This document shows, in pieces, positions 56,231-64,000 of a stretch of 64,000 nt of DNA. The DNA comes from Actinomycetaceae bacterium (GTDB taxonomy: Bacteria > Actinomycetota > Actinomycetes > Actinomycetales > Actinomycetaceae). The notes under the pieces were generated by a model. The model saw only the letters and a list, made by a program, of their open reading frames with translations. It searched no databases and was not told the DNA's origin. Each line of letters opens with the position of its first letter. Positions within the stretch are counted from its first letter, which is position 1. The position numbers were made by a program, and so were the translations under genes. The stretch covers positions 1-64,000 of the forward strand of contig JAUMUM010000008.1 in NCBI GenBank assembly GCA_030530685.1, given 5' to 3'.

Positions 56231-57175
56231 TCACAGCTTGCGCAGATGCACCAGCTCGATCCGGTGGTTGGACCCCTTGCGCAGGACGACGTCGGCCCGC
56301 GACCGCGTCGGCTCGATGTTCTCAATGAGGTTCGGCCGGTTGATCGTGTCCCAGATCCCGCTGGCGCGTTCGAGCAGGTCCTCGACGGGGATCGTGGCGA
56401 ACTGGTGGAAGTAGGCGCCGGGCTGGTTGAAGGCCACCTCGCGCAACTTGACGATGCGATCGAGGTACCAGGTGCGGATGTCCCGCTCGTCGGCGTCGAC
56501 GTAGATGGAGATGTCGAAGAAGTCCGAGACGGCCACGTGGCTATTGACGCTGGTGAGCTTGGGCGGTTGCAGGACGTTGAGGCCTTCGAGGATGAGGATG
56601 TCGGGGTGGGTGACCTCGATGTGCTTGCCCTCAACGATGTCGTAGACGACATGATCGTAGATGGGCGCGCGCACGCGCTCCTGTCCGCTTTTGACCGCGC
56701 TGAGGAAGCTGAGCAGTGCCTGGCGGTCGTAGGATTCGGGGAAGCCCTTGCGCTGCATGAGGCCGCGCCGTTCGAGCTCGGCGTTGGGGAAGAGGAAGCC
56801 GTCGGTCGTGACGAGCTCGACCTTCGGGGTGGCCGGCCAGCGCCGCAGCAGCTCGCGCAGCAGCCGGGCCGTCGTCGACTTGCCCACGGCGACCGAGCCG
56901 GCGATGCCGATGACAAAGGGCGTGCGCCGCTCCTTCAGCCCCAGAAAGCGTGAGGTCTTCGAATGCAGGGCCCCAACCTCGGCCGAGTACATCTGCAGCA
57001 GGGCGGACAGCGGACGGTAGACGGCGTCCGCCTCGCGCAGGTCAATGGGGTCGCCCAGGGCCGACAGGCGGCGGATGTCGCCGTGGGTCAGTGGCAGGGG
57101 CGTTGACTGGGCCAGCGCCGCCCATTCGTCATGGGTGAAGGTCACCACGTGCGACGGCGTCGTGGATACGTCCAT
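56231..57175 (-). CDS. coaA: Pantothenate kinase type I
   Basis: First step of CoA synthesis: pantothenate to 4'-phosphopantothenate. 314 residues from ATG 57175. P-loop GIAGSVAVGKST, ELVTTDGFLFPN, QRKGFPESYDRQALLSFLS and DFFDISIYVDADERDI are the bacterial CoaA pattern. Divergent from glmS with only 61 bases between starts; no strong RBS is visible. The preceding gap 56058-56230 contains two copies of CGGCCCGAGA (56092 and 56131). Confidence 0.95.
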   Translation of the reverse strand: MDVSTTPSHVVTFTHDEWAALAQSTPLPLTHGDIRRLSALGDPIDLREADAVYRPLSALLQMYSAEVGALHSKTSRFLGLKERRTPFVIGIAGSVAVGKSTTARLLRELLRRWPATPKVELVTTDGFLFPNAELERRGLMQRKGFPESYDRQALLSFLSAVKSGQERVRAPIYDHVVYDIVEGKHIEVTHPDILILEGLNVLQPPKLTSVNSHVAVSDFFDISIYVDADERDIRTWYLDRIVKLREVAFNQPGAYFHQFATIPVEDLLERASGIWDTINRPNLIENIEPTRSRADVVLRKGSNHRIELVHLRKL

Positions 57176-57223
57176 GGACAGTGAGTCTACGCGAGGATCC
57201 GGGCGAGATTCCAAGTGCGTGAG

Positions 57224-57236
57224 TACACTTGGGGAC
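57224..57236 (+). promoter_or_regulatory. Candidate -10 immediately before glmS
   Basis: TACACT (57224-57229) ends seven bases before the glmS ATG, so a transcript from it would start at or next to the start codon (leaderless). No good -35 is seen. Confidence 0.35.
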
Positions 57237-59096
57237 ATGTGTGGAATCGTTGGATATGTAGGCTCGGGTGCGGCCAGTTCCCGCCCGCTCGAGGTCGTGC
57301 TGGCAGGCCTGGCACGGCTTGAATATAGGGGATACGACAGCGCCGGTGTGGCAGTCGTTTCGCAGGATGGGATGCGCACGGTCAAGAGGGCCGGGCGCCT
57401 GGACAACCTGACGGGCGCGCTGGAGGCGGACCGGCTGCCGGACGCCAACGCCGCGATCGGCCACACGCGATGGGCCACGCACGGGGGGCCGACGGATACC
57501 AACGCGCACCCCCACGTTAGCTTCGACGGGCGTGTGGCCGTTGTGCACAACGGGATCATCGAAAACTACCAGCAGCTCGGGGCGCAGCTGGCCGAGCGCG
57601 GCATCACCGTCACCTCCCAGACGGACACGGAGATCGCCGCCCACCACCTGGCCATCGAGCTGGAGAAAGACGGGGACCTGCTCGCCGCCATGTGCCGCCT
57701 GGCATCCCGCCTGGAGGGCTCGTTCACGCTCGTCGGGCTGGACGCGAACAACCCGGGCGAGGTCGTGGCGGCGCGGCGCAACTCGCCGCTCGTCGTCGGC
57801 CTGGGCGAAGGCGAAAACTTCCTCGGCTCGGATGTGGCTGCCTTCGTCGGCTGCACGAGCAGTGCCCTGGAACTCGGCCAGGACCTGGTCGTCAGGATCC
57901 GACCGGACGAGGTCACCGTCGTCGACTTCGACGGCAAGGCGGCCGAGGGCAAGCCCTTCGAGGTCGACTGGGACATTTCCGCCGCCGTCAAGGACGGCTA
58001 TGAGACGTTCATGGACAAGGAGATCCACGAGGAGCCGCGCGCCGTGTCCGAAACCCTGCGCGGCCGCACGAGCATCGAGGGGCGCCTCATGCTCGATGAG
58101 CTGCGCATCGACGAATCGGTCCTGCGGTCCGTGGACAAGATCATCGTCGTGGCCTGCGGGACGGCGGCCTACGCCGGCCACGTGGCCAAGTACGCGATCG
58201 AGCACTGGTGCCGCATCCCCGTCGAGGTCGAACTCGCCCACGAGTTCCGCTACCGCGACCCCGTTGTGGGGGAGAAGACCCTGGTCGTGGCCATCTCCCA
58301 GTCCGGCGAGACCATGGACACGCTCATGGCCATCCGCCACGCCCGCGAGCAGAGCTCCAAGGTGCTGGCGATCGTCAACACTCACGGGTCGACCATTGCC
58401 CGCGAGTCCGACGCTGTGCTCTACACGCACGCCGGGCCCGAGGTGGCGGTCGCCTCGACCAAGGCCTTCATCGCCCAGATCACGGCGTGCTACCTGCTCG
58501 GCCTCTACCTGGCCGAACTGCGCGGCAACAAGTACGTCGACGAGGTCGCCACCTACCTCGCCGAGCTCGGCAAGATGCCGGCGCGCATCGAGCAGGTCCT
58601 GCGCTCCGAGGAGAGCGTGCGCGAGTTGGCCCGCGCGCTGGGCGACGTCGACTCCGTGCTCTTCCTGGGGCGCCACGTCGGCTTCCCGGTTGCGCTCGAG
58701 GGCGCGCTCAAGCTCAAGGAGCTCGCCTACATTCACGCGGAGGGCTTCGCGGCCGGCGAGCTCAAGCACGGCCCCATCGCCCTCATCGAACAGGACTTGC
58801 CGGTCTTCTTCATCGTCCCGACGCCGCGCCGCCCGCTGCTGCACGCCAAGGTCATCTCCAACCTCCAGGAGGTGCGGGCCCGCGGGGCGCGCACGATCGT
58901 CATCGCGGAGGAGGGCGACGACGAGGCAGCCACCCACGCGAGCGAGGTCTTCTGGGTGCCGCGCACGACGCCGACCCTCATGATGCCGCTCGTGACCGTC
59001 GTGCCGCTGCAGATATTCGCCTGCGAGCTGGCCAAGGTCAAGGGCTACGACGTCGACAAGCCGCGAAACCTGGCCAAGTCGGTCACGGTCGAATGA
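57237..59096 (+). CDS. glmS: Glutamine-fructose-6-phosphate aminotransferase
   Basis: Makes glucosamine 6-phosphate from fructose 6-phosphate and glutamine, the entry to amino sugars. 619 residues from ATG 57237. Cys2 in MCGIVGYVG is the glutaminase nucleophile; then GHTRWATHGGPTDTNAHPH. Two SIS domains follow: VACGTAAYAGHVAKY, ISQSGETMDTLMA and EGALKLKELAYIHAEGFAAG. The end KPRNLAKSVTVE is typical. The next gene overlaps by ATGA. Confidence 0.97.
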   Translation: MCGIVGYVGSGAASSRPLEVVLAGLARLEYRGYDSAGVAVVSQDGMRTVKRAGRLDNLTGALEADRLPDANAAIGHTRWATHGGPTDTNAHPHVSFDGRVAVVHNGIIENYQQLGAQLAERGITVTSQTDTEIAAHHLAIELEKDGDLLAAMCRLASRLEGSFTLVGLDANNPGEVVAARRNSPLVVGLGEGENFLGSDVAAFVGCTSSALELGQDLVVRIRPDEVTVVDFDGKAAEGKPFEVDWDISAAVKDGYETFMDKEIHEEPRAVSETLRGRTSIEGRLMLDELRIDESVLRSVDKIIVVACGTAAYAGHVAKYAIEHWCRIPVEVELAHEFRYRDPVVGEKTLVVAISQSGETMDTLMAIRHAREQSSKVLAIVNTHGSTIARESDAVLYTHAGPEVAVASTKAFIAQITACYLLGLYLAELRGNKYVDEVATYLAELGKMPARIEQVLRSEESVRELARALGDVDSVLFLGRHVGFPVALEGALKLKELAYIHAEGFAAGELKHGPIALIEQDLPVFFIVPTPRRPLLHAKVISNLQEVRARGARTIVIAEEGDDEAATHASEVFWVPRTTPTLMMPLVTVVPLQIFACELAKVKGYDVDKPRNLAKSVTVE

Positions 59097-60601
59097 TCCG
59101 CGCATACCGGGCTGCCGATGTGCGCGCCGCCGAGCAGCCCCTGCTGGACGCCAGCGAGCCGCTCATGGAGCGCGCCTCGGGGGCGCTGGCGATCGCGGTG
59201 GCGCGCCTGATGGGTGGCACGTACGGCCGCCGCGCCCTCGTGCTCGCCGGTGCCGGGAACAATGGGGCGGACGCACTGTATGCCGGGGCCTGGCTGGCCC
59301 GGCGCGGCATGAACGTGGCGGGCCTCCTGGCTGGTGATGTGCACGCGCAGGCCCTGGCCGCCGCCGAGCGCGCCGGGGTCCGCACGGTCGTGCTGAACGA
59401 GGCGGCCGGGCCGGATGCGGTGGTCGGATTGGATGAGCCGAACGGGCTGAACGACGCGGCAGGGCTGAACGACGCGGCCAGCGAAGTCGCGGAGACCGCG
59501 GCCAGGGCCGACGTGTGGATCGACGGCCTGCTCGGCATCGGCGCTCGCGGCGGCCTGCGCGAGCCGCTGGCCGGCCACGTGCGCCGGCTCAACGCCATGC
59601 GCGCGGGCCAGAAGGTGGTCGCCGTCGACGTCCCCTCGGGCATCGGCGTGGACGACGGTACCGTGGAAGGCCCGGTCCTGGCCGCCGACCTCACGGTGAC
59701 GATGGGCGCGCCCAAGCCGGGCCTCTACCTCGAACCCGCCCGGCGTTACGTGGGCCGCGTCGAAACCTGCGACATCGGCCTGACGTTCGAGGGCGAGCCG
59801 GCCCTCGTCATCCTCCAGCGCGAGGACGCCGAGCGCCTCGTGCGCGTGCCGGGGCCCGACTCCCACAAGTACACGCGCGGTGTGGTCGGCATTATGGCCG
59901 GCTCCGAGCGCTTCCCGGGCGCGGGCTTCATGTGCGTCGACGCCGCCCTGGCCACGGGCCCCGGAATGGTGCGCTACGCCGGGACGCGCTTCCTGGCTCA
60001 GAGGATGGTCGACCGCCACCCGGAATGCGTGCTCGGCGACGGCCGGGTCGACGCCTGGGTGCTGGGGCCGGGCATCGACATGGACGACGACCGCGCCGCC
60101 AGCGAAGTGGCGCGGCGCCTCCAGCTCGCGCTGACGGAGCAGATCCCCGTCGTGCTCGACGCCGGGGCCATTGCTCTGGCCACCCGGGTCGAGTGCAGCG
60201 AGCGGGTGGTCCTCACGCCGCACGCGGGCGAGATAGCCGCCCTGCTGACGAGCCTGGGCGAGGCGACCTCGCGCGCCGACGTCGAGGCCGCTCCCGCGCG
60301 CGCCGCCCGTCTGGCCGCCACGATCACGGGCGCGACCGTTGTGCTCAAGGGGGCCGTCGACATCGCCTGCACGGCCGACGGCCCCCTGCACGCCCAAAGC
60401 GGCCCCGCCTGGCGGGCCACGGCCGGGGCGGGCGACGTGCTCGCGGGGATCCTCGGCACATTCCTGGCCCAGTCGATCGCGCCGGTGCGAGCCGCGGCCC
60501 TGGCGGCCTACGTCCACGGCCTGGCAAGCCCCGCCGGCCCGGCCCGCGCCACGGATATCGCGGCGCGCATTCCCCGCGTTCTGGCAGAATTGGCGTCATG
60601 A
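59093..60601 (+). CDS. nnr: Bifunctional NAD(P)H-hydrate epimerase/dehydratase
   Basis: Repairs hydrated NAD(P)H. 502 residues. N-terminal epimerase domain (about 1-225) with LVLAGAGNNGADALYAGAWL and VDVPSGIGVDDGTVEG. C-terminal dehydratase domain with HKYTRGVVGIMAGSERFPGA, LTPHAGEIAALL and the ATP/ADP-binding WRATAGAGDVLAGILG. A small Gly-Leu-Asn-Asp-Ala repeat interrupts the N-domain near residue 120. ATG 59093 overlaps the glmS stop; its own stop overlaps alr (ATGA twice). Confidence 0.93.
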   Translation: MIRAYRAADVRAAEQPLLDASEPLMERASGALAIAVARLMGGTYGRRALVLAGAGNNGADALYAGAWLARRGMNVAGLLAGDVHAQALAAAERAGVRTVVLNEAAGPDAVVGLDEPNGLNDAAGLNDAASEVAETAARADVWIDGLLGIGARGGLREPLAGHVRRLNAMRAGQKVVAVDVPSGIGVDDGTVEGPVLAADLTVTMGAPKPGLYLEPARRYVGRVETCDIGLTFEGEPALVILQREDAERLVRVPGPDSHKYTRGVVGIMAGSERFPGAGFMCVDAALATGPGMVRYAGTRFLAQRMVDRHPECVLGDGRVDAWVLGPGIDMDDDRAASEVARRLQLALTEQIPVVLDAGAIALATRVECSERVVLTPHAGEIAALLTSLGEATSRADVEAAPARAARLAATITGATVVLKGAVDIACTADGPLHAQSGPAWRATAGAGDVLAGILGTFLAQSIAPVRAAALAAYVHGLASPAGPARATDIAARIPRVLAELAS

Positions 60602-61719
60602 TCTCCTATCCCGCGCAGGCCAGCATCGACCTGACGGCCATACGCGACAACCTCGACCTCGTCCGCGAGTCGATCGACGGTCAGGCCGTCATGGCCGTCG
60701 TTAAGGCCGATGCCTACGGTCACGGCCGCGGCCCCGTGGCCAAGGCAGCCCTCGACCGCGCCGAATACCTGGGCGCGGCACAGCTGGGTGAGGCGATCGA
60801 GCTTCGCGGCGAGGTCGGCCCCGGGCCGAAGATCCTCGCGTGGATCTACGGCCGCGATCAGAGCCTGGACGGGGCATTGGCCGCCGACATCGAGCTGTCC
60901 ATCGGCGCGCCGTGGGCCATTGATGCGCTCGACGAAGCTGTCGCCCGCACCGGCATTGCAGCGCGCGTGCACCTGAAGGTCGACACGGGCATGGCTCGCG
61001 GCGGCTTCAACCTCGGCGACATTCCGGACGCTGCCCGCCGCCTGCGCCGCCTGGAGGCCGAGGGTAAGGCGAGCGTCGTGGGCCTGTGGAGCCACCTCGC
61101 CCGCGCCGACGAGCCGGACTGCTCCCTGACGGCCAGGCAGATCGCCGCCTTCGAACAGGCTCGCCACGCGGCCCGCGACGTCGGCCTGAAGCTGCGGATC
61201 CTCCACCTGGCCAATTCGGCCGGCGCCCTGTGGCACCCGGCCGCCCGCTACGACATGGTCCGCCCCGGCATCGTCATGTACGGCCTGTCGCCCAACCCCG
61301 AGGAGGCCACGGCTCGGCAGATGGGGCTTCGCGCGGCCATGACGCTCAGCGCCAGCCTCATCGTCGACCGCGAGGTGCCCGCCGGGACCGGCATCTCCTA
61401 CGGTCACACCGAGGTCACCGAGTCCGACGGCCGCCTGGGCGTCGTGCCGCTGGGCTACGGCGATGGCATACCGAGGGCCGCCTCCAGCCGGGCGCCCGTT
61501 TCGATCGGCGGCGTGCGCACGCCCATCAGGGGGCGGGTGTGCATGGACCAGTTCGTCGTCGGCTTGCCATCCGGCGCGGCGGCCGGGGACGCCGTCGACC
61601 TTTTCGGCGACGGCGAAAGCCTGCCGACAGCCGACGAATGGGCGCAGGCCTGCGGCACCATAGGCTATGAGATCGTCACCCGTCTTGGGCCGCGTGTTCC
61701 GCGCCGCTATCATGGGTGA
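60598..61719 (+). CDS. alr: Alanine racemase
   Basis: PLP enzyme making D-alanine for peptidoglycan. 373 residues from ATG 60598, overlapping the nnr stop. The PLP lysine is in AVVKADAYGHGRG; MYGLSP, GISYGHTEVT with the catalytic Tyr, and RGRVCMDQFVV are conserved. The order nnr-alr-tsaE is common in actinobacteria. Confidence 0.95.
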   Translation: MISYPAQASIDLTAIRDNLDLVRESIDGQAVMAVVKADAYGHGRGPVAKAALDRAEYLGAAQLGEAIELRGEVGPGPKILAWIYGRDQSLDGALAADIELSIGAPWAIDALDEAVARTGIAARVHLKVDTGMARGGFNLGDIPDAARRLRRLEAEGKASVVGLWSHLARADEPDCSLTARQIAAFEQARHAARDVGLKLRILHLANSAGALWHPAARYDMVRPGIVMYGLSPNPEEATARQMGLRAAMTLSASLIVDREVPAGTGISYGHTEVTESDGRLGVVPLGYGDGIPRAASSRAPVSIGGVRTPIRGRVCMDQFVVGLPSGAAAGDAVDLFGDGESLPTADEWAQACGTIGYEIVTRLGPRVPRRYHG

Positions 61720-61723
61720 CGCT

Positions 61724-62233
61724 ATGGAAGAACTGGATGTCCCTATCCTTCAGGCGGAGGATATGCGTCGGCTCGGTGCCTGCCTCGGGCAGGTGCTGGA
61801 CGGTGGGGACCTCGTCGTCCTCGACGGGCCGCTCGGCGCGGGCAAGACGACGCTCACGCAGGGCATCGCGCAGGGCATGCGGGTCGGCGGGCGCGTGGCC
61901 TCGCCCACATTCGTCATCGCGCGCGTGCACGCGTCGACCGTCGGCGGTCCGGACCTCGTCCACGTCGACGCCTACAGACTCGGCTCCCTCGAGGAACTCG
62001 ACGCCCTGGATCTCGATGCCTCACTCGATTCTTCCGTCACGGTGGTCGAATGGGGCAGGGGCAAGGTCGAAGTCCTTTCGCCCGACCGCCTGCTTGTGAC
62101 CATTGCCCGCCCCGAGGGTGGCGAGGGCGAGGTCGACGACCTCTTCGAAGATTCTCCCCGCCAGGTTCGGCTTGGCGCCTGTGGCCCGCGCTCCCAGAAG
62201 GTCCTTGACGCCGTGAGGGTGAAGTGCGCGTGA
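61724..62233 (+). CDS. tsaE: tRNA t6A biosynthesis ATPase TsaE
   Basis: ATPase of the TsaBDE complex that makes N6-threonylcarbamoyladenosine in tRNA. 169 residues from ATG 61724, just after GGGTGA and the alr stop; ATG 61712 is possible. Walker A is DGPLGAGKTTLTQGIAQ, then VASPTFVIARVH and VHVDAYRLGSLEELDALDLD. The stop overlaps the next gene by GTGA. Confidence 0.92.
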   Translation: MEELDVPILQAEDMRRLGACLGQVLDGGDLVVLDGPLGAGKTTLTQGIAQGMRVGGRVASPTFVIARVHASTVGGPDLVHVDAYRLGSLEELDALDLDASLDSSVTVVEWGRGKVEVLSPDRLLVTIARPEGGEGEVDDLFEDSPRQVRLGACGPRSQKVLDAVRVKCA

Positions 62234-63219
62234 AGAAGTGGATGAGGGGCCCGTGCGTGGCGGCGGCGCTGATCGTGGCAGGCTCCGGCGCCTGTCCCGC
62301 CACCGGAGTCGGGTCCGCAGAGTGTTCCGAAGCGGCGGTCAGGGTGGCGGTGACGAACCAAGCAAGCCAGACGAGCCCGAGCCAGTCGCCCAGCGGCCAG
62401 GGGCTGGGACGGGCGGCATCGGCCGAGGAATGGTTTGCGACGTTGGCCAGCGCCGTCGTGCGCGACCGGGCCGGGATCGACCTCAAGGACCTGAGTCAGG
62501 ACGAGGTCGACGCACTCGAGGTCGGCACGCCAATCAATGCCTTCGCCTTCGACGAGGTGTCCGGCCGGCAGGACTCCGACACCCCGACAATCGTCGAGTC
62601 CAACTACTGGATCGCCCCGCTCCTTCTCAACGGCCAGCCCGTGGCCACGCTCGGGATAGTTTTCAAGGACGGCGAGGCCTCCTCCGCCGTCCTGACCGAC
62701 AACGCGTCCTTCGCCGAGGCCGTCAACGCCCCCGAGTCCGGCGCGCGCATCGTCGTCGACCCCTCGATCAAGGGCTGGTTCATCGTTTTCGCCGATGACA
62801 CGATCAGCCCCCTCGACTCCGGGGCGAGGGAGGCCCTCGCGGGCCTCATGCCGCTGTCGGAATTCGGTACAGTCCGCCGCAACTTCGTCCAATCCGAGCA
62901 GAGCGTCAGCACCGCCACGGACGGCGAGGCCAATGAGCCTTCGGGCCGGGTAAGTAGCACGACGACGCTCCTGGCGGTGCTCGGCATCGTTGTGCTCCTC
63001 GTGATCGGAGGGGCCTTCTTCAGGCTCTGGCACGAGTCGGCCAAGCGCCAGGAGTCCGCCAAGCGCGACGAGGCGAAGGGCGCGCCGCCGACGTCGGCCG
63101 AGGACGGTGCGCAGGGTGATCAGTGCGCTCAAGGTCCGCGAACATTCCTGACGGAGACCGGCGAAATGGTCCGCATCTACGAAAGGCCCAAGAGGACGAA
63201 GGAAGGGGAGTCGCAGTGA
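62230..63219 (+). CDS. Unrecognised exported membrane-anchored protein
   Basis: A 329-residue protein I do not recognise. GTG 62230 (GTGA overlap with tsaE) gives a signal-like start WMRGPCVAAALIVAGSGAC. The Cys context does not fit a lipobox. A globular part of about 170 residues follows (SNYWIAPLLLNGQPVATLGI). Near residue 240 a single helix TTLLAVLGIVVLLVIGGAFF is followed by a charged 60-residue tail ending PKRTKEGESQ. So it is probably outside the cell with a C-terminal anchor. It overlaps tsaE and tsaB by four bases each, so it is co-translated with them. Confidence 0.75.
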   Translation: MKKWMRGPCVAAALIVAGSGACPATGVGSAECSEAAVRVAVTNQASQTSPSQSPSGQGLGRAASAEEWFATLASAVVRDRAGIDLKDLSQDEVDALEVGTPINAFAFDEVSGRQDSDTPTIVESNYWIAPLLLNGQPVATLGIVFKDGEASSAVLTDNASFAEAVNAPESGARIVVDPSIKGWFIVFADDTISPLDSGAREALAGLMPLSEFGTVRRNFVQSEQSVSTATDGEANEPSGRVSSTTTLLAVLGIVVLLVIGGAFFRLWHESAKRQESAKRDEAKGAPPTSAEDGAQGDQCAQGPRTFLTETGEMVRIYERPKRTKEGESQ

Positions 63220-63830
63220 CGACGCTGACCATCGACACGTCGGATCGGTCGATCGTCGGACTGGTATCGCCGGACTTCGAGGAGCTCGCCTGCGCGCAGG
63301 CAGAGGACGCCCGACACCACGTCGAGTCGCTGACCCCCATGGTCCGTGACGTTGTGGCAGGCACGCGCCCCGACTCGATCGTCGTCGGCACGGGCCCGGC
63401 GGCGTTCACGGGCCTGCGCGCCGGACTCGTAACGGCTCGCGCGCTCGCCCGCGGCTGGGGCATTCCCCTCCGCGGTGTCTCGTCGCTGGAAGTTCTGGCC
63501 TTCGGCGCGATCGCAGCCGGCGCCGACGAAGCGGTGGCGGCCATCGACGCCAAGCGCGGCGAGCTCTTCACCCTGCACGCTCGCGCCGGAGCGGACGGTG
63601 GCATCGACGTGATCTCGGGTCCGCGGATCGTCGCGCCCAGTGATCTGCCGGCCGACGTGACGCTCGTCACCCACAGGCCCGGGCTGTACCCCGAGCTGGA
63701 GGATGCCGTGCCCGGCGCGTGCCGCCCGGTCGACATGGCTCGTCTGGCCGCCGCGCTCCTCGCCGCCGGCGCCGCGATGCCCACCGAGCCCCAGTACCTG
63801 CGGCGCCCCGACGTGCACGGTCGCCCGTGA
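63216..63830 (+). CDS. tsaB: tRNA t6A biosynthesis protein TsaB
   Basis: Partner of TsaD in t6A synthesis, an inactive ASKHA fold. 204 residues from GTG 63216, after GGAAGGGGAG. LTIDTSDRSIVGLV start, HHVESLTPMVRDVV, VVGTGPAAFTGLRAGLVTA and the VAAIDAKRGELF segment are typical. The start overlaps the preceding stop, and the stop overlaps the next gene (GTGA). Confidence 0.93.
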   Translation: MTTLTIDTSDRSIVGLVSPDFEELACAQAEDARHHVESLTPMVRDVVAGTRPDSIVVGTGPAAFTGLRAGLVTARALARGWGIPLRGVSSLEVLAFGAIAAGADEAVAAIDAKRGELFTLHARAGADGGIDVISGPRIVAPSDLPADVTLVTHRPGLYPELEDAVPGACRPVDMARLAAALLAAGAAMPTEPQYLRRPDVHGRP

Positions 63831-64000
63831 GCGATCCCTGGCGCCCGGACGCGGGCCACGTCGGGTCGCCCGTGAGTCCCGACCCGCCTTCGGCCGACGT
63901 CGGCCGGCAACCGCCGGGCCGAGCGCCATTGCCTTCATGCCGCGCGCAGGCCGCGCCGTCGCCTTCGGGCGGCGTCCAGCCACCCGCCGGCCTCGCGCAG
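63827..64000 (+). CDS. Start of the next gene (truncated by window end)
   Basis: GTG 63827 overlaps the tsaB stop, and the frame stays open for 58 codons to the end of the window. The visible part is a Pro/Ala/Ser-rich N-terminus (VSDPWRPDAGHVGSPVSPDP) with no recognisable domain. By position it may be rimI or tsaD, which often follow tsaB, with a low-complexity extension. Inference only. Confidence 0.45.
   Translation, partial: MSDPWRPDAGHVGSPVSPDPPSADVGRQPPGRAPLPSCRAQAAPSPSGGVQPPAGLAQ

Overview
The window is one high-GC stretch of a Gram-positive actinobacterial chromosome. Support comes from GTG/TTG starts, a four-cysteine type Z S14, a short adenylate kinase without a long LID, acidic tails on L17, DUF2510 proteins and a sortase-anchored surface protein. 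The gene order best fits Actinomycetales, perhaps Actinomycetaceae; I cannot name the species from the sequence. I saw no rRNA, tRNA, CRISPR array, insertion sequence or origin.

Layout: 1-7.3 kb is the 3' part of rpoC, a terminator, then the str operon rpsL-rpsG-fusA-tuf. 7.4-23.9 kb is an accessory block between the str and S10 operons. It holds (i) cupin, methyltransferase and a NitT/TauT-type ABC importer behind an iron-box-like palindrome; (ii) a GlcNAc/glucose-type PTS EIICB; (iii) a Cna-B repeat surface protein ending in LARTG; (iv) a minus-strand sugar-phosphate operon (Gfo/Idh/MocA oxidoreductase, FGGY kinase, AraM-like dehydrogenase, SIS isomerase, DeoC aldolase) divergent from a GntR regulator. 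24.1-33.9 kb is the S10-spc ribosomal protein operon from rpsJ to rplO. 33.9-41.9 kb is secY-adk-map, two small hypothetical genes, then infA-rpmJ-rpsM-rpsK-rpoA-rplQ; rpsD is not present. 42-51.8 kb is a second variable block: a hypothetical membrane protein, two DUF2510 proteins, a ROK kinase divergent from truA, an LssY_C-type membrane protein, and a two-gene ABC exporter divergent from a TetR regulator with a clear palindromic operator. 51.9-64 kb returns to core genes: rplM-rpsI, glmM, a DedA protein, coaA, then the tightly overlapping chain glmS-nnr-alr-tsaE-(membrane protein)-tsaB and a truncated last gene.

How it works together: the core parts make the transcription and translation machinery and link to amino-sugar and peptidoglycan precursors (glmM, glmS, alr), CoA synthesis (coaA), nicotinamide nucleotide repair (nnr) and tRNA t6A modification (tsaE, tsaB). 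The accessory parts look like niche functions: small-molecule uptake, sugar uptake and catabolism, host-surface adhesion and drug-type export, each with its own local regulator or operator. The least understood parts are the cupin-methyltransferase-ABC cluster and the DeoC/SIS/AraM/FGGY operon; neither has a substrate I can assign.
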